Positions 1 through 6,489 of a stretch of DNA of 41,442 nucleotides are shown in pieces. The position numbers were made by a program, and so were the translations under genes. Source of the DNA: Fibrobacter sp. UWR4. GTDB taxonomy: Bacteria > Fibrobacterota > Fibrobacteria > Fibrobacterales > Fibrobacteraceae. Where the stretch lies: assembly GCF_003149045.1 (NCBI RefSeq), contig NZ_QGDU01000031.1:1-41442 (forward strand). The letters are read 5' to 3'. Within the stretch, counting starts at the first letter, position 1. Each line of letters begins with the position of its first letter. The notes under the pieces are model-generated. The model saw only the letters and a program-made list of their open reading frames with translations, did no database searches and was not told the origin of the DNA.

Positions 1-60
1 TCTCGGTTAAGTCTCATCGCTTGTCCTTTTCTTGGTCGAAAACGCAAGTTAGAAACCTAA
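1..60 (+). pseudogene. C-terminal fragment of an unidentified ORF carried by the repeat
   Basis: Frame 1 is open from the first base and ends at TAA 58-60, giving a 19-residue basic tail that includes FLGRKRKLET. A strong intrinsic terminator begins three bases later, which supports this as a genuine gene end. The same tail is present on the minus strand at 41383-41442. A transposase C-terminus would fit the repeat setting, but no family motif is visible, so this is inference. The rest of the gene lies outside the window. Confidence 0.4.
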
Positions 61-62
61 CC

Positions 63-96
63 ATCCCTAGAATTCACTTTCTAGGGATTTTTTTTT
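63..96 (+). terminator. Intrinsic terminator inside the terminal repeat
   Basis: A perfect 10-bp stem (ATCCCTAGAA, 63-72, with TTCTAGGGAT, 79-88) encloses a 6-nt loop and is followed by a run of nine T (88-96). It would end transcripts of the upstream ORF fragment before they enter the flanking gene. Confidence 0.9.
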
Positions 97-120
97 GTTT
101 TCAGCCTAGATCGGATTTAC

Positions 121-148
121 TTGACGATGAGAATCCGCGAAATATAAT
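121..148 (+). promoter_or_regulatory. Hybrid promoter created at the repeat junction
   Basis: TTGACG (121-126) lies inside the repeat. TATAAT (143-148) lies just outside it, in the interrupted porin coding sequence, with a 16-bp spacer. Both hexamers are near-perfect sigma70-type boxes. Outward -35 boxes at element ends that form hybrid promoters are well known for several insertion sequences; applying that here is inference. The right-hand copy has the same -35 but no convincing -10 at the same spacing. Confidence 0.5.
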
Positions 149-163
149 ATCGCATTCGGTTTA

Positions 164-1270
164 ATGTCGGCTTCTCTCCTTGCTGCGAACGCTTTTGCGG
201 AAGATGCCGTTTCCGGTGAATCCGCCGCAGAATCCAAGGGCCCTGAAGTCGCAATCTCCGGCGAAGTCGAGTTCGATGCCTACACCGGCGATCTATTCAA
301 TGACGACGAAGTTACCCATAGCTACGCCTCCACCTTTGATTTGAATTTCGCAGTAAAGTTCAATGATCAATGGTCTGCAGAAGTCCAGCTGGAAGCCGAT
401 GGCGAAACCACTGATCCTGCGGCAATCTATAACGGCGCTTTCGTTCAGTATAGTAAGAGCGAAAACTTCGTGATTAAGGCAGGTGACCTGACTTTCTCTG
501 AAGGAGCCTTCCTGAACTACTATGGCTATGATGATCCTGCGGATAATGCTGCAGGTATGGCCGAACACGACATCCGAGGAGTTGAAATTGATTTTAATGG
601 CTTTGTTTTTGGCCTTGGCTTTGGTCGCGGCGACAACGACAATCAAGTATGCGTTGAAGAAGATGGTGAAGAATCGTGCGTAGGCGTTGCATACAACGCT
701 CACTTGGCCTATGAATTGGGCTTGGGCGAACACACGTTGCGTCCCTATGTGGATTACAAGTCCTATCAGGAACCGAAGCATAATGAACTTCACGCGGGCT
801 TGGATGCAAACCTGAAGTTTGGTGGTTTCGGTTTCCATGCGGTTTATGGTCTTCATGCCGATGCCCTCGGAGAAGATGAACCGGGCGCAACACACGCCTT
901 CCTGGTGGAACCCTCTTTTGAGGTGGGAGGCTTCAATATCAAGGCTTCCGCGTTCTATGCAATTATGGATGATGACGCTCCCATCGATCACGGCGAGGAA
1001 ATTCCCGAGTATATGTTTGCCTATGTTGAACCCAGCATGAGTCTCGCTGGATCACTGACTCTTGGCATTCCGCTGGAATATCATACTAATACTTTGGACA
1101 GCGATGATGAACTGGAATCTTTTGCTGTTGGGGCCCGCCTGTACTTCGCTCCGGTGGAAGGTCTGGAAATTACCGGCTTTGCCATGGTCAATGTGCCGCT
1201 GGGTGACGATTACGGCGATAACGATGATGTAGGGCTGAACCTCGGTCTGGAAACCGTATTCGCTTTCTAA
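164..1270 (+). CDS. Outer-membrane beta-barrel porin-like protein, 5' end cut off
   Basis: The product is an acidic, aromatic-rich protein of alternating polar and hydrophobic strands ending in Phe (...ETVFAF), typical of outer-membrane barrels inserted by BAM. The first ATG (164) falls in the middle of a signal peptide. The open frame upstream (about 141-163) encodes a plausible start of its hydrophobic core (KYNIAFGL), followed by SASLLAANAFA and an AFA|ED cleavage site. The native start codon and Lys-rich n-region are missing because the terminal repeat ends at 140. No ribosome-binding site precedes ATG 164. The gene is therefore probably a truncated allele, perhaps transcribed from the hybrid junction promoter but poorly exported. 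Substrate specificity cannot be inferred. An intrinsic hairpin follows the stop. Confidence 0.7.
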   Translation: MSASLLAANAFAEDAVSGESAAESKGPEVAISGEVEFDAYTGDLFNDDEVTHSYASTFDLNFAVKFNDQWSAEVQLEADGETTDPAAIYNGAFVQYSKSENFVIKAGDLTFSEGAFLNYYGYDDPADNAAGMAEHDIRGVEIDFNGFVFGLGFGRGDNDNQVCVEEDGEESCVGVAYNAHLAYELGLGEHTLRPYVDYKSYQEPKHNELHAGLDANLKFGGFGFHAVYGLHADALGEDEPGATHAFLVEPSFEVGGFNIKASAFYAIMDDDAPIDHGEEIPEYMFAYVEPSMSLAGSLTLGIPLEYHTNTLDSDDELESFAVGARLYFAPVEGLEITGFAMVNVPLGDDYGDNDDVGLNLGLETVFAF

Positions 1271-1326
1271 GAATATGCCATAAAACCTCCACCAGCTTTA
1301 AACGTTACCTCATAAAGCTGGACGGG

Positions 1327-1375
1327 TATCCCGCCCCGGTGAGTGCCGCGGGCGGGATATATTTGAATCTTTTTG
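1327..1375 (+). terminator. Probable terminator of the porin gene
   Basis: A perfect 10-bp stem (TATCCCGCCC, 1327-1336, with GGGCGGGATA, 1350-1359) is followed by a T-rich but interrupted tail (to about 1375). It sits 57 bp after the porin stop and just before the operator of the next gene. Confidence 0.7.
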
Positions 1376-1379
1376 AAAC

Positions 1380-1396
1380 TTAGTTTAAGCTAACTA
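1380..1396 (+). promoter_or_regulatory. GTTAG/CTAAC-type operator, abutting the DUF3793 start
   Basis: TTAGTTTAAGCTAACTA differs at one base from TTAGTTAAAGCTAACTA at 6427-6443. The dyad resembles the half-sites of DtxR/IdeR boxes (GTTAG...CTAAC in established consensus). It ends on the A of the annotated ATG, so there is no room for a Shine-Dalgarno sequence. Either translation starts at the later ATG (1405) or the mRNA is leaderless. Binding of an iron-responsive regulator is inference. Confidence 0.5.
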
Positions 1397-1956
1397 TGGC
1401 AAAAATGCTTGATTCCTGTCTTGTTCGGCAATGCGCCCCTACACTCGCTGGAGTAAAAGTGGGCAGTCTATTCTGCCTAGAAATTGCAGATGGTGTGTTG
1501 CTGTGCAATATTCTTGCTCGCTGGAACAAGACCTTAAATGTGAAAGGAGTTTTTGCTCGAGTTCTGGCTGAAAAGAATGGCCGGTATTACATCTATGTGT
1601 ATAGAGATTGTGAATTGGAAAGACTAAGCAAAATTGGTGAAGTGCAGTCTTTTTTAAAGGGTTTTGGCTATGCGGAATTTGATGTTGAATCTTTGCTGAA
1701 GTTCTTTAAAGTTCGAATGGCGAAGTCAGCCTGTTTCCCTCACGAAGTGGGCGTTTTTCTTGGTTACCCTTTAGATGACGTTCGTGATTTTATTGTGTAT
1801 GGCGGTAAAAATTACAAGCGGATCGGTTGTTGGAAAGTCTACAATGACGTTCCGAACTCTATGCATATTTTTGAAGTCTATAAAAAATGCCAAAAGATTA
1901 TGGCGGATATGTTTGAACGAGGCGTTTCATTGGAACGCCTAACTGTCGCAAGTTAA
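1396..1956 (+). CDS. DUF3793 family protein
   Basis: A 186-residue soluble protein with the hallmarks I associate with DUF3793: an N-terminal CAPTLAGVKVGSLF block (about residues 12-25), a central YIYVYRDCELERL stretch, and the signature FPHEVGVFLGYPLDDV followed by KNYKRIGCWKVY near residues 115-155. Its biochemical function is unknown. The family is often encoded beside flavodoxin genes, and a flavodoxin gene follows here after 53 bp, so a redox or metal-homeostasis link is plausible. ATG 1396 overlaps an operator-like dyad; ATG 1405 (MLDSCLVRQ) is an equally good start by family length. Confidence 0.75.
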   Translation: MAKMLDSCLVRQCAPTLAGVKVGSLFCLEIADGVLLCNILARWNKTLNVKGVFARVLAEKNGRYYIYVYRDCELERLSKIGEVQSFLKGFGYAEFDVESLLKFFKVRMAKSACFPHEVGVFLGYPLDDVRDFIVYGGKNYKRIGCWKVYNDVPNSMHIFEVYKKCQKIMADMFERGVSLERLTVAS

Positions 1957-1963
1957 TTGTTTC

Positions 1964-1992
1964 GCGTCATTCTGAGCGAAGCGAAGAATCTA
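1964..1992. repeat. REP-like element, 29 bp
   Basis: The 29-bp word starting GCGTCATTCTGAGCGAAGCG is identical at 35656-35684, and related words occur at about 7699-7770 on the other strand. It lies between the DUF3793 and flavodoxin genes. GAGCGAAGC-type words of this kind are common dispersed intergenic repeats in bacterial genomes. Confidence 0.8.
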
Positions 1993-2009
1993 AAAAAAGG
2001 AAAAATAAA

Positions 2010-2438
2010 ATGAGCAAAATTGCAATTGTCTATTGGTCTGGAACCGGAAACACTGAAATGATGGCTAAGGAAATTGAAGCTGGCGCAAAGGCCGCCGGCG
2101 GTGATGTTTCCATTTTTGCCACTTCTGAATTTACCGCTGATTCTGCAGCTGTCTTTGATAAGTTTGCTTTGGGTTGCCCGGCTATGGGCGCCGAAGAACT
2201 GGAAGATAGTGAATTTCTGCCTTTGTATGAACAGCTGAAACCGTCTCTTTCTGGAAAGAAGGTCGTTTTGTTCGGTTCTTACGGCTGGGGCGGCGGTGAA
2301 TATATGACTGCCTGGAAAAATGATGCAGTCTCTTCGGGCCTTATCTTGGTGGATGATCCCCTGGCTATTGAAAATGCCCCCGATGATGATGGCAAATCCA
2401 AGTGCCAGGAATTGGGCAGGGTATTGGCTTTGGCATAA
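2010..2438 (+). CDS. Flavodoxin (short-chain, FMN-binding electron carrier)
   Basis: A 142-residue protein starting SKIAIVYWSGTGNTEMMA. The first beta strand and the T/SGTGNT phosphate-binding loop at residues 9-15 define a flavodoxin. Further FMN-contact regions are visible around GCPAMGAEELED (residues about 57-68) and FGSYGWGGGEYM (about 88-99). It would shuttle low-potential electrons in the cytoplasm, often replacing ferredoxin when iron is scarce (family knowledge). An AAGG ribosome-binding site precedes the ATG. Its place between a DUF3793 gene with a DtxR-like operator and a putative metal ATPase operon supports iron-linked expression, which is inference. Confidence 0.92.
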   Translation: MSKIAIVYWSGTGNTEMMAKEIEAGAKAAGGDVSIFATSEFTADSAAVFDKFALGCPAMGAEELEDSEFLPLYEQLKPSLSGKKVVLFGSYGWGGGEYMTAWKNDAVSSGLILVDDPLAIENAPDDDGKSKCQELGRVLALA

Positions 2439-2529
2439 AAGGTGATGCTGGCCTTTATCAGCATGATTTAAGAATAACATCCTGGATTTATTTCTGGGGC
2501 GGTAATAAAAAAATAACAAGGGAAATAAC

Positions 2530-3261
2530 ATGAAACTTTTTAAATCTTTTGTATTTGTAACAGCATTCTCTCTTGTGTCGGGATTCTTTGCTGCTTGTTC
2601 TGACAATTCCAGCAGTTCTTCCGGTAATGATTCTGTGGAGGTCGATAGCTATCTTTCGAAAATTCAGGGCAGTTATATTGAACTTTTCCCAGAAATGGAA
2701 AAGGGAGAGTATCGTGACATCTGGATTAATGAAATACAGAAAATCCATCCTGACATGAGCAAGGAAGAAGCGAATGCTTCTACCGAAATGATTATTGGCA
2801 TGATGGAAGGAGACATTATTGGTGAAGAGGCTGCTGCCAAATATGATATGTCGACGGGCGACTTTGCCTTCAATTGCTATTTCTTGCATAAGGTTGCAAA
2901 GCTTACCGTTAAGGGTAACATCATTTCTGGTGTTGACAAGAATGGAAAGCAAATCTTTAGCCACAGCTATTCCCTAGTTAAGGAAGTAAATGACTCGTTC
3001 TTTGAACGTCTCTATAAGAGCGATGATGAAAATTCTGGTGAATTCACTTATTTCATTTTCACGGGAGACACTCCAGAAGAGACTTTCCATTTGGAATTCC
3101 GTTATGGAAGTACAGATGAAAAAATCGGATTTGACGGATTTAATACCGGCTCTTATGCTTATTGGATGGCTGCAGCTATTCGGGCAGATTATGACGACAA
3201 GGTGATGGATGACGTGATTCGTCTTTTCGTAGATGAAAATCTTGGCGATGAAAATGAATAG
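2530..3261 (+). CDS. Lipoprotein, possibly ZinT/YodA-like metal-binding
   Basis: A 243-residue lipoprotein. The signal peptide has a lipobox GFFAAC (Cys at about 22) followed by a short Ser-rich linker. The mature part begins with an amphipathic region (GSYIELFPEMEKGEYRDIW). It ends with FRYGSTDEKI and GSYAYWMAAAIRADYDD, a layout that reminds me of the C-terminal part of ZinT/YodA-type proteins, which bind Zn or other divalent metals in the periplasm. The usual His cluster is poorly conserved, with FHLEF the only obvious His near the expected place, so metal binding is uncertain. It lies between flavodoxin and the P-type ATPase operon. Alternative: an unclassified Fibrobacter lipoprotein. Confidence 0.5.
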   Translation: MKLFKSFVFVTAFSLVSGFFAACSDNSSSSSGNDSVEVDSYLSKIQGSYIELFPEMEKGEYRDIWINEIQKIHPDMSKEEANASTEMIIGMMEGDIIGEEAAAKYDMSTGDFAFNCYFLHKVAKLTVKGNIISGVDKNGKQIFSHSYSLVKEVNDSFFERLYKSDDENSGEFTYFIFTGDTPEETFHLEFRYGSTDEKIGFDGFNTGSYAYWMAAAIRADYDDKVMDDVIRLFVDENLGDENE

Positions 3262-3262
3262 A

Positions 3263-3383
3263 AAGTTAGCATAACTAACAAAGTTAGTTAGTCTAACTTA
3301 GTTCTAGACTAACTAACTTAGTTCACCCAATCCTAAGTCCTACCTGGTCTGGAAGTTTATAACTTACTTTGTATGTAAGTTAT
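3263..3383 (+). promoter_or_regulatory. Regulatory region with three nested dyads upstream of the P-ATPase operon
   Basis: The 193-bp gap holds GTTAG-CATAA-CTAAC (about 3265-3279). It also holds a perfect 15-bp inverted repeat (AAGTTAGTTAGTCTA, 3281-3295, with TAGACTAACTAACTT, 3305-3319, 9-nt spacer). A perfect 9-bp dyad follows (ATAACTTAC, 3359-3367, with GTAAGTTAT, 3375-3383). None is followed by a T-run, so they look like operators rather than terminators. The GTTAG/CTAAC half-sites match those at 1380 and 6425. Confidence 0.6.
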
Positions 3384-3454
3384 GTTTTTGCGTTTAAAAC
3401 TCTAAATTATAACTCAAGCGGGAATTGTCCTGCGAAAAAATAAGGAGAGTTCTT

Positions 3455-3682
3455 ATGTCCATTTTCAAAAATGAAAAGTTCTGGTTGGTTGTTGCTGGTG
3501 CCGTTGGCTCCGCTGTAACCAAGAAGGTCCTTAAGGCCAAGAAAACTCGCGAACTTGCGGTGACTGGACTTGCTCATGGCATGAAGTTCACTGCCGATGC
3601 AAAGGCCGCCTTCCAGGATATGAAGGATGAGGCCAATGACATTTGCAATGACGCCAAGGCCGAAGCTGGTCTCGACAAGTAG
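3455..3682 (+). CDS. Small membrane-anchored protein (DUF6110-like), P-ATPase partner; FezA/PacL-like candidate
   Basis: A 75-residue protein. I chose ATG 3455 because a GGAGA ribosome-binding site sits 6 bases upstream. It has one hydrophobic segment (WLVVAGAVGSAV, about residues 10-21) followed by a Lys-rich turn and an amphipathic helix ending in acidic/Cys residues (DICNDAKAEAG). It resembles what I know as DUF6110. The architecture parallels mycobacterial PacL chaperones (DUF1490) and the small membrane protein FezA of the Clostridioides difficile ferrosome operon, both encoded directly upstream of P1B-ATPases. The ATPase gene follows after 25 bp. Function as an ATPase chaperone or compartment factor is inference. 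Confidence 0.6.
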   Translation: MSIFKNEKFWLVVAGAVGSAVTKKVLKAKKTRELAVTGLAHGMKFTADAKAAFQDMKDEANDICNDAKAEAGLDK

Positions 3683-3707
3683 TTCCTAATCACCAACCTT
3701 ATTTTTC

Positions 3708-5807
3708 ATGAAATTCAAAATTAAGTACGATCAGCCTGGCCGCATTCGTTTTAACGCTGGCCCCTACGCTTTCGAACCCGAATTTGAAGCACGTATTCAC
3801 AAGGCTTGTGTCAGCTTGCCTTGTGTGGAACGAGCTGTTGTGCGTAGCGTCAATGGCGGTATTCTTCTGGAATACTCTGCTACCGACGGGGATTTTGACG
3901 TAAGTCGAAATTCCATTCTGAATTTTATGAAGGATCTGGTGCCCAAGACCCTTCCCGAAGCGGATGGTGAAACTGAATTCCAGCTGCAAAAGCTGGATGA
4001 TAATTTTCAGAATAGCCTGTGCGTGATGATTGCCCGCCGTTATCTCATGCGCTGGTTTGTTCCGCTGCCCATACGTACGGCCATTACGGTTTTCCGGGGG
4101 CTCAAATATGTGGCCAAGGGTATTTCTACGCTAGTAAACGGCCGTTTGACTGTAGATGTTCTGGACGGTGCAGCTATAGGGGCGTCCATGCTGCAGAAAA
4201 ACTACGACTCCGCGGGTACGGTCATGTTCCTGCTGGGCGTATCCGGTTTGCTTGAAGACTATACCAAGGCTCGTACCCGTACGGCCCTTACAGGAAGCCT
4301 TGCTGTAAAGGTGGACCAGGTCTGGGTAGTGAAGGATGGCGTAGACACATTGGTCTCTTTGAAGGATGTTCTGCCTGGTAACCTGGTAAGAGTCCGTTCC
4401 GGAGCCATGATTCCTGTGGATGGAACAGTTGTAGAAGGCGAAGCTTTTGTGAACGAATCCACCATGACGGGCGAATCAAAGGCTGTGTTGAAGAATGCGG
4501 GAAAGACAGTATTTGCGGGCACCGTACTGGATGAAGGCTCCATAGTGGTAAATGTCCGTGCGGTTAACGGCAATACGAAAATCCAGAAAATCATCGAGCT
4601 CATTGACCATAGTGAAGATCTGAAGGCGGGCATCCAGAGCCGTGCGGAACATCTGGCTGATAGCATTGTTCCCTTCAGTTTCCTGGGATTTGGTCTTACG
4701 CTTTTGCTGACACAGGACATTTCCAAGGCTGTTTCCATCCTGATGGTGGATTATTCCTGCGCCATTAAACTTTCTACCCCGATTTCTGTGATTTCTGCAT
4801 TGCGTGAGGCGGCGGATATGAACATGACGGTGAAGGGCGGAAAGTATCTGGAAGAATTCGCCTTGGCAGATACCATCATTTTCGATAAGACGGGGACGCT
4901 TACCAAGGCGGAACCGAAACTTCAGAAAGTCATTGCCTTTGGTGGTCGTTCCGAAGAAGAAATTTTAAAGATAGCAGCCTGCATTGAAGAACATTTTCCC
5001 CATAGTATGGCACGCGCCATTGTAAATGGTGCTGCAGAGCGAGGCATCGACCATGCGGAAGAGCATGCGGACGTGAAGTATATTGTGGCTCACGGAATTG
5101 CCACAACCTTGAATGGTGAACGCGCTGTTATCGGTAGCAGGCATTTTGTCGTTGAAGACGAAAAAGTTCTCGTAACCGAAGAACAGCAGTCTGTCATTGA
5201 TACGGAAGGCGGTGCCGCTTCTGTGATTTACTTAGGAATTGGTGGTAAGTTAGCCGGCGCCTTATGCATTAGCGACCCCCCGCGAGAAGAAGCTGCTTTG
5301 GCCATCAAGCGTCTTCGTGAAACAGGAATCGGTAACGTGGTGATGATTACGGGCGATAGTCAGAATGCTGCAGCACGAACTGCTGAAATTCTCGGCATAG
5401 ACAAATTCTATGCGCAGGTCTTGCCTGAAGACAAGCACAATTATGTGGAATGTCTGAAAGCGGAAGGTAAACGCGTCATTATGGTGGGGGATGGCATCAA
5501 TGATGCTCCCGCTCTAGCTGCGGCAAACGTTTCTGTTGCCATGAGCGATGCCTCCGATATTGCTCGAGAAACTGCGGACGTAACTCTCCGAGGAGAAAAT
5601 CTAGAAGATTTGGCAGAACTTCGCGTTCTTAGCCAAAAGTTGATGAATCGAATCCAGACCAACTACAAGTTCATCGTCGCCTTTAATACGGGGCTACTTG
5701 CGGGCGGTTTCTTCGGATTTCTTTCTCCCGCTACATCTGCATTTTTGCACAATGCATCCACTATGGCTATCTGTGCAAAAAGCATGACTAGGTTGAAGGC
5801 TTCATAA
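3708..5807 (+). CDS. P1B-type metal ATPase (FezB/CtpC-like candidate)
   Basis: A 699-residue P-type ATPase. It has TGES (about 254-257) in the actuator domain, DKTGT phosphorylation motif (393-397) and GDGIND (594-599). The transmembrane metal motif is Ser-Cys-Ala (350-352, DYSCAIKLSTP) instead of CPC/SPC, and the HP motif reads FPHSMARAI. There is no HMA Cys-x-x-Cys domain. Instead the N-terminus starts KIKYDQPGRIRF, a PGRxR motif like the Arg-rich N-terminus I recall for ferrosome FezB (P1B-6) proteins. It follows a small DUF6110-like gene and a promoter region rich in DtxR-like dyads. Iron or another divalent metal is the likely cargo. No Shine-Dalgarno is evident, suggesting coupling to the upstream gene. 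Mn/Zn export of the CtpC kind is the main alternative. Confidence 0.85.
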   Translation: MKFKIKYDQPGRIRFNAGPYAFEPEFEARIHKACVSLPCVERAVVRSVNGGILLEYSATDGDFDVSRNSILNFMKDLVPKTLPEADGETEFQLQKLDDNFQNSLCVMIARRYLMRWFVPLPIRTAITVFRGLKYVAKGISTLVNGRLTVDVLDGAAIGASMLQKNYDSAGTVMFLLGVSGLLEDYTKARTRTALTGSLAVKVDQVWVVKDGVDTLVSLKDVLPGNLVRVRSGAMIPVDGTVVEGEAFVNESTMTGESKAVLKNAGKTVFAGTVLDEGSIVVNVRAVNGNTKIQKIIELIDHSEDLKAGIQSRAEHLADSIVPFSFLGFGLTLLLTQDISKAVSILMVDYSCAIKLSTPISVISALREAADMNMTVKGGKYLEEFALADTIIFDKTGTLTKAEPKLQKVIAFGGRSEEEILKIAACIEEHFPHSMARAIVNGAAERGIDHAEEHADVKYIVAHGIATTLNGERAVIGSRHFVVEDEKVLVTEEQQSVIDTEGGAASVIYLGIGGKLAGALCISDPPREEAALAIKRLRETGIGNVVMITGDSQNAAARTAEILGIDKFYAQVLPEDKHNYVECLKAEGKRVIMVGDGINDAPALAAANVSVAMSDASDIARETADVTLRGENLEDLAELRVLSQKLMNRIQTNYKFIVAFNTGLLAGGFFGFLSPATSAFLHNASTMAICAKSMTRLKAS

Positions 5808-5860
5808 CACAGTTTGTTGTTCCTGCAGCAATCAGCTCCTCCCAATTATCCATAGCGACT

Positions 5861-6400
5861 TTAACTACGTCGGGATCGTACATAATCCCGGCGTTCTTTT
5901 TTTATTTCTTCCTTGCAAATGGAAACGTCCAGTCCCTTGCGGTAAGGACGGTCTGAAATCATGGCGTCGATGGAATCTGCGATAGCGATAAGTCTTGAAC
6001 CTAGGGGAATGCTGCTGCCAGACAATCTGTCGGGATAGCCTTTTCCATCCCAGCGTTCATGGTGACCGCGAACAATGACGGCTACTTCTTCAAAGAGTTT
6101 CGCTTTCCGTAAAATTTCGTAACCTTGCAAAGAATGGGATTTCATGATTTCCCATTCTTCATCATTCAATCGTCCTGCTTTCAAAAGAACATCGTCACGA
6201 ATCCCGATTTTACCCACGTCGTGCAGATGCGCGGCAATGTGAAAATGCTCTTCCTGATCGCCGGTTATGCCCATAAACCTGCATAGGGCTTCCACCATTT
6301 CCGCTACGCGGGAGGAATGGAAACTGGTGTAGGAATCTCTTGCTTCCAGGGCGGAAACGACGCACAAGATTAAGTCATGGTATTGAGATAAGGCTGACAT
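5861..6400 (-). CDS. HD-GYP domain protein with C-terminal frameshift
   Basis: A 179-residue reading frame containing a nearly complete HD-GYP domain: AAHLHDVGKIG (HD pair), KSHSLQGYEIL, HHERWDGKGYP (GYP motif), then IAIADSIDAMISDRPYRKG. The family hydrolyses cyclic di-GMP. The last residues (RRDYVRSRRS) do not fit. If one A is removed from the A7 run (T7 on the plus strand near 5895-5901) the frame continues as KKNAGIMYDPDVV..., the expected end of the domain. It would then stop at 5788-5790, overlapping the 3' end of the convergent P-ATPase gene by about 20 bp. There is no receiver or sensor domain. The start at 6400 has a strong GGAGG site. The frameshift is either real or a homopolymer error. 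Confidence 0.85.
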   Translation of the reverse strand: MSALSQYHDLILCVVSALEARDSYTSFHSSRVAEMVEALCRFMGITGDQEEHFHIAAHLHDVGKIGIRDDVLLKAGRLNDEEWEIMKSHSLQGYEILRKAKLFEEVAVIVRGHHERWDGKGYPDRLSGSSIPLGSRLIAIADSIDAMISDRPYRKGLDVSICKEEIKKERRDYVRSRRS

Positions 6401-6424
6401 GTGCCCCTCCTTCCGATGACTTAA

Positions 6425-6443
6425 AGTTAGTTAAAGCTAACTA
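6425..6443 (-). promoter_or_regulatory. GTTAG/CTAAC operator upstream of the HD-GYP gene
   Basis: AGTTAG (6425-6430) and CTAACT (6437-6442) form a perfect dyad with a 6-bp spacer. The 17-mer TTAGTTAAAGCTAACTA (6427-6443) is nearly identical to the one at 1380-1396. It lies 25 bp upstream of the HD-GYP start, just downstream of an AT-rich ATATATT stretch that could be a -10 element. Confidence 0.55.
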
Positions 6444-6489
6444 TTTTGTAAATATATTCCCGTCATTTTCTTTGTGTTTGCTTACTTTT

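Larger units (their letters stand above)
1..140. repeat. Left copy of ~140-bp terminal inverted repeat (mobile-element edge?)
   Basis: Positions 1-140 are the reverse complement of 41304-41442. The only difference I see is 9 versus 8 T in one homopolymer. Similarity stops abruptly at position 140 (140/141 here, 41304/41303 on the right), and both borders fall inside genes. Reading inward the repeat contains the last codons of an ORF, an intrinsic terminator and a short edge with a TTGACG box. This is the expected look of the 3' end of an insertion sequence or other dispersed repeat at which a contig has stopped. The family was not recognised. Confidence 0.85.

Noticed and set aside
1-140. rRNA or tRNA gene end (bases resemble a 23S 3' end such as GAGACTTAACC)
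   Set aside because: The match is a few bases only, is in the wrong orientation relative to the terminator, and the open frame with a stop just before the terminator explains the sequence better.
5881-5905. Programmed -1 ribosomal frameshift in the HD-GYP gene
   Set aside because: The A-run resembles a slippery site, but the restored domain end requires the +1 (or -2) frame and no downstream stimulatory hairpin is evident.
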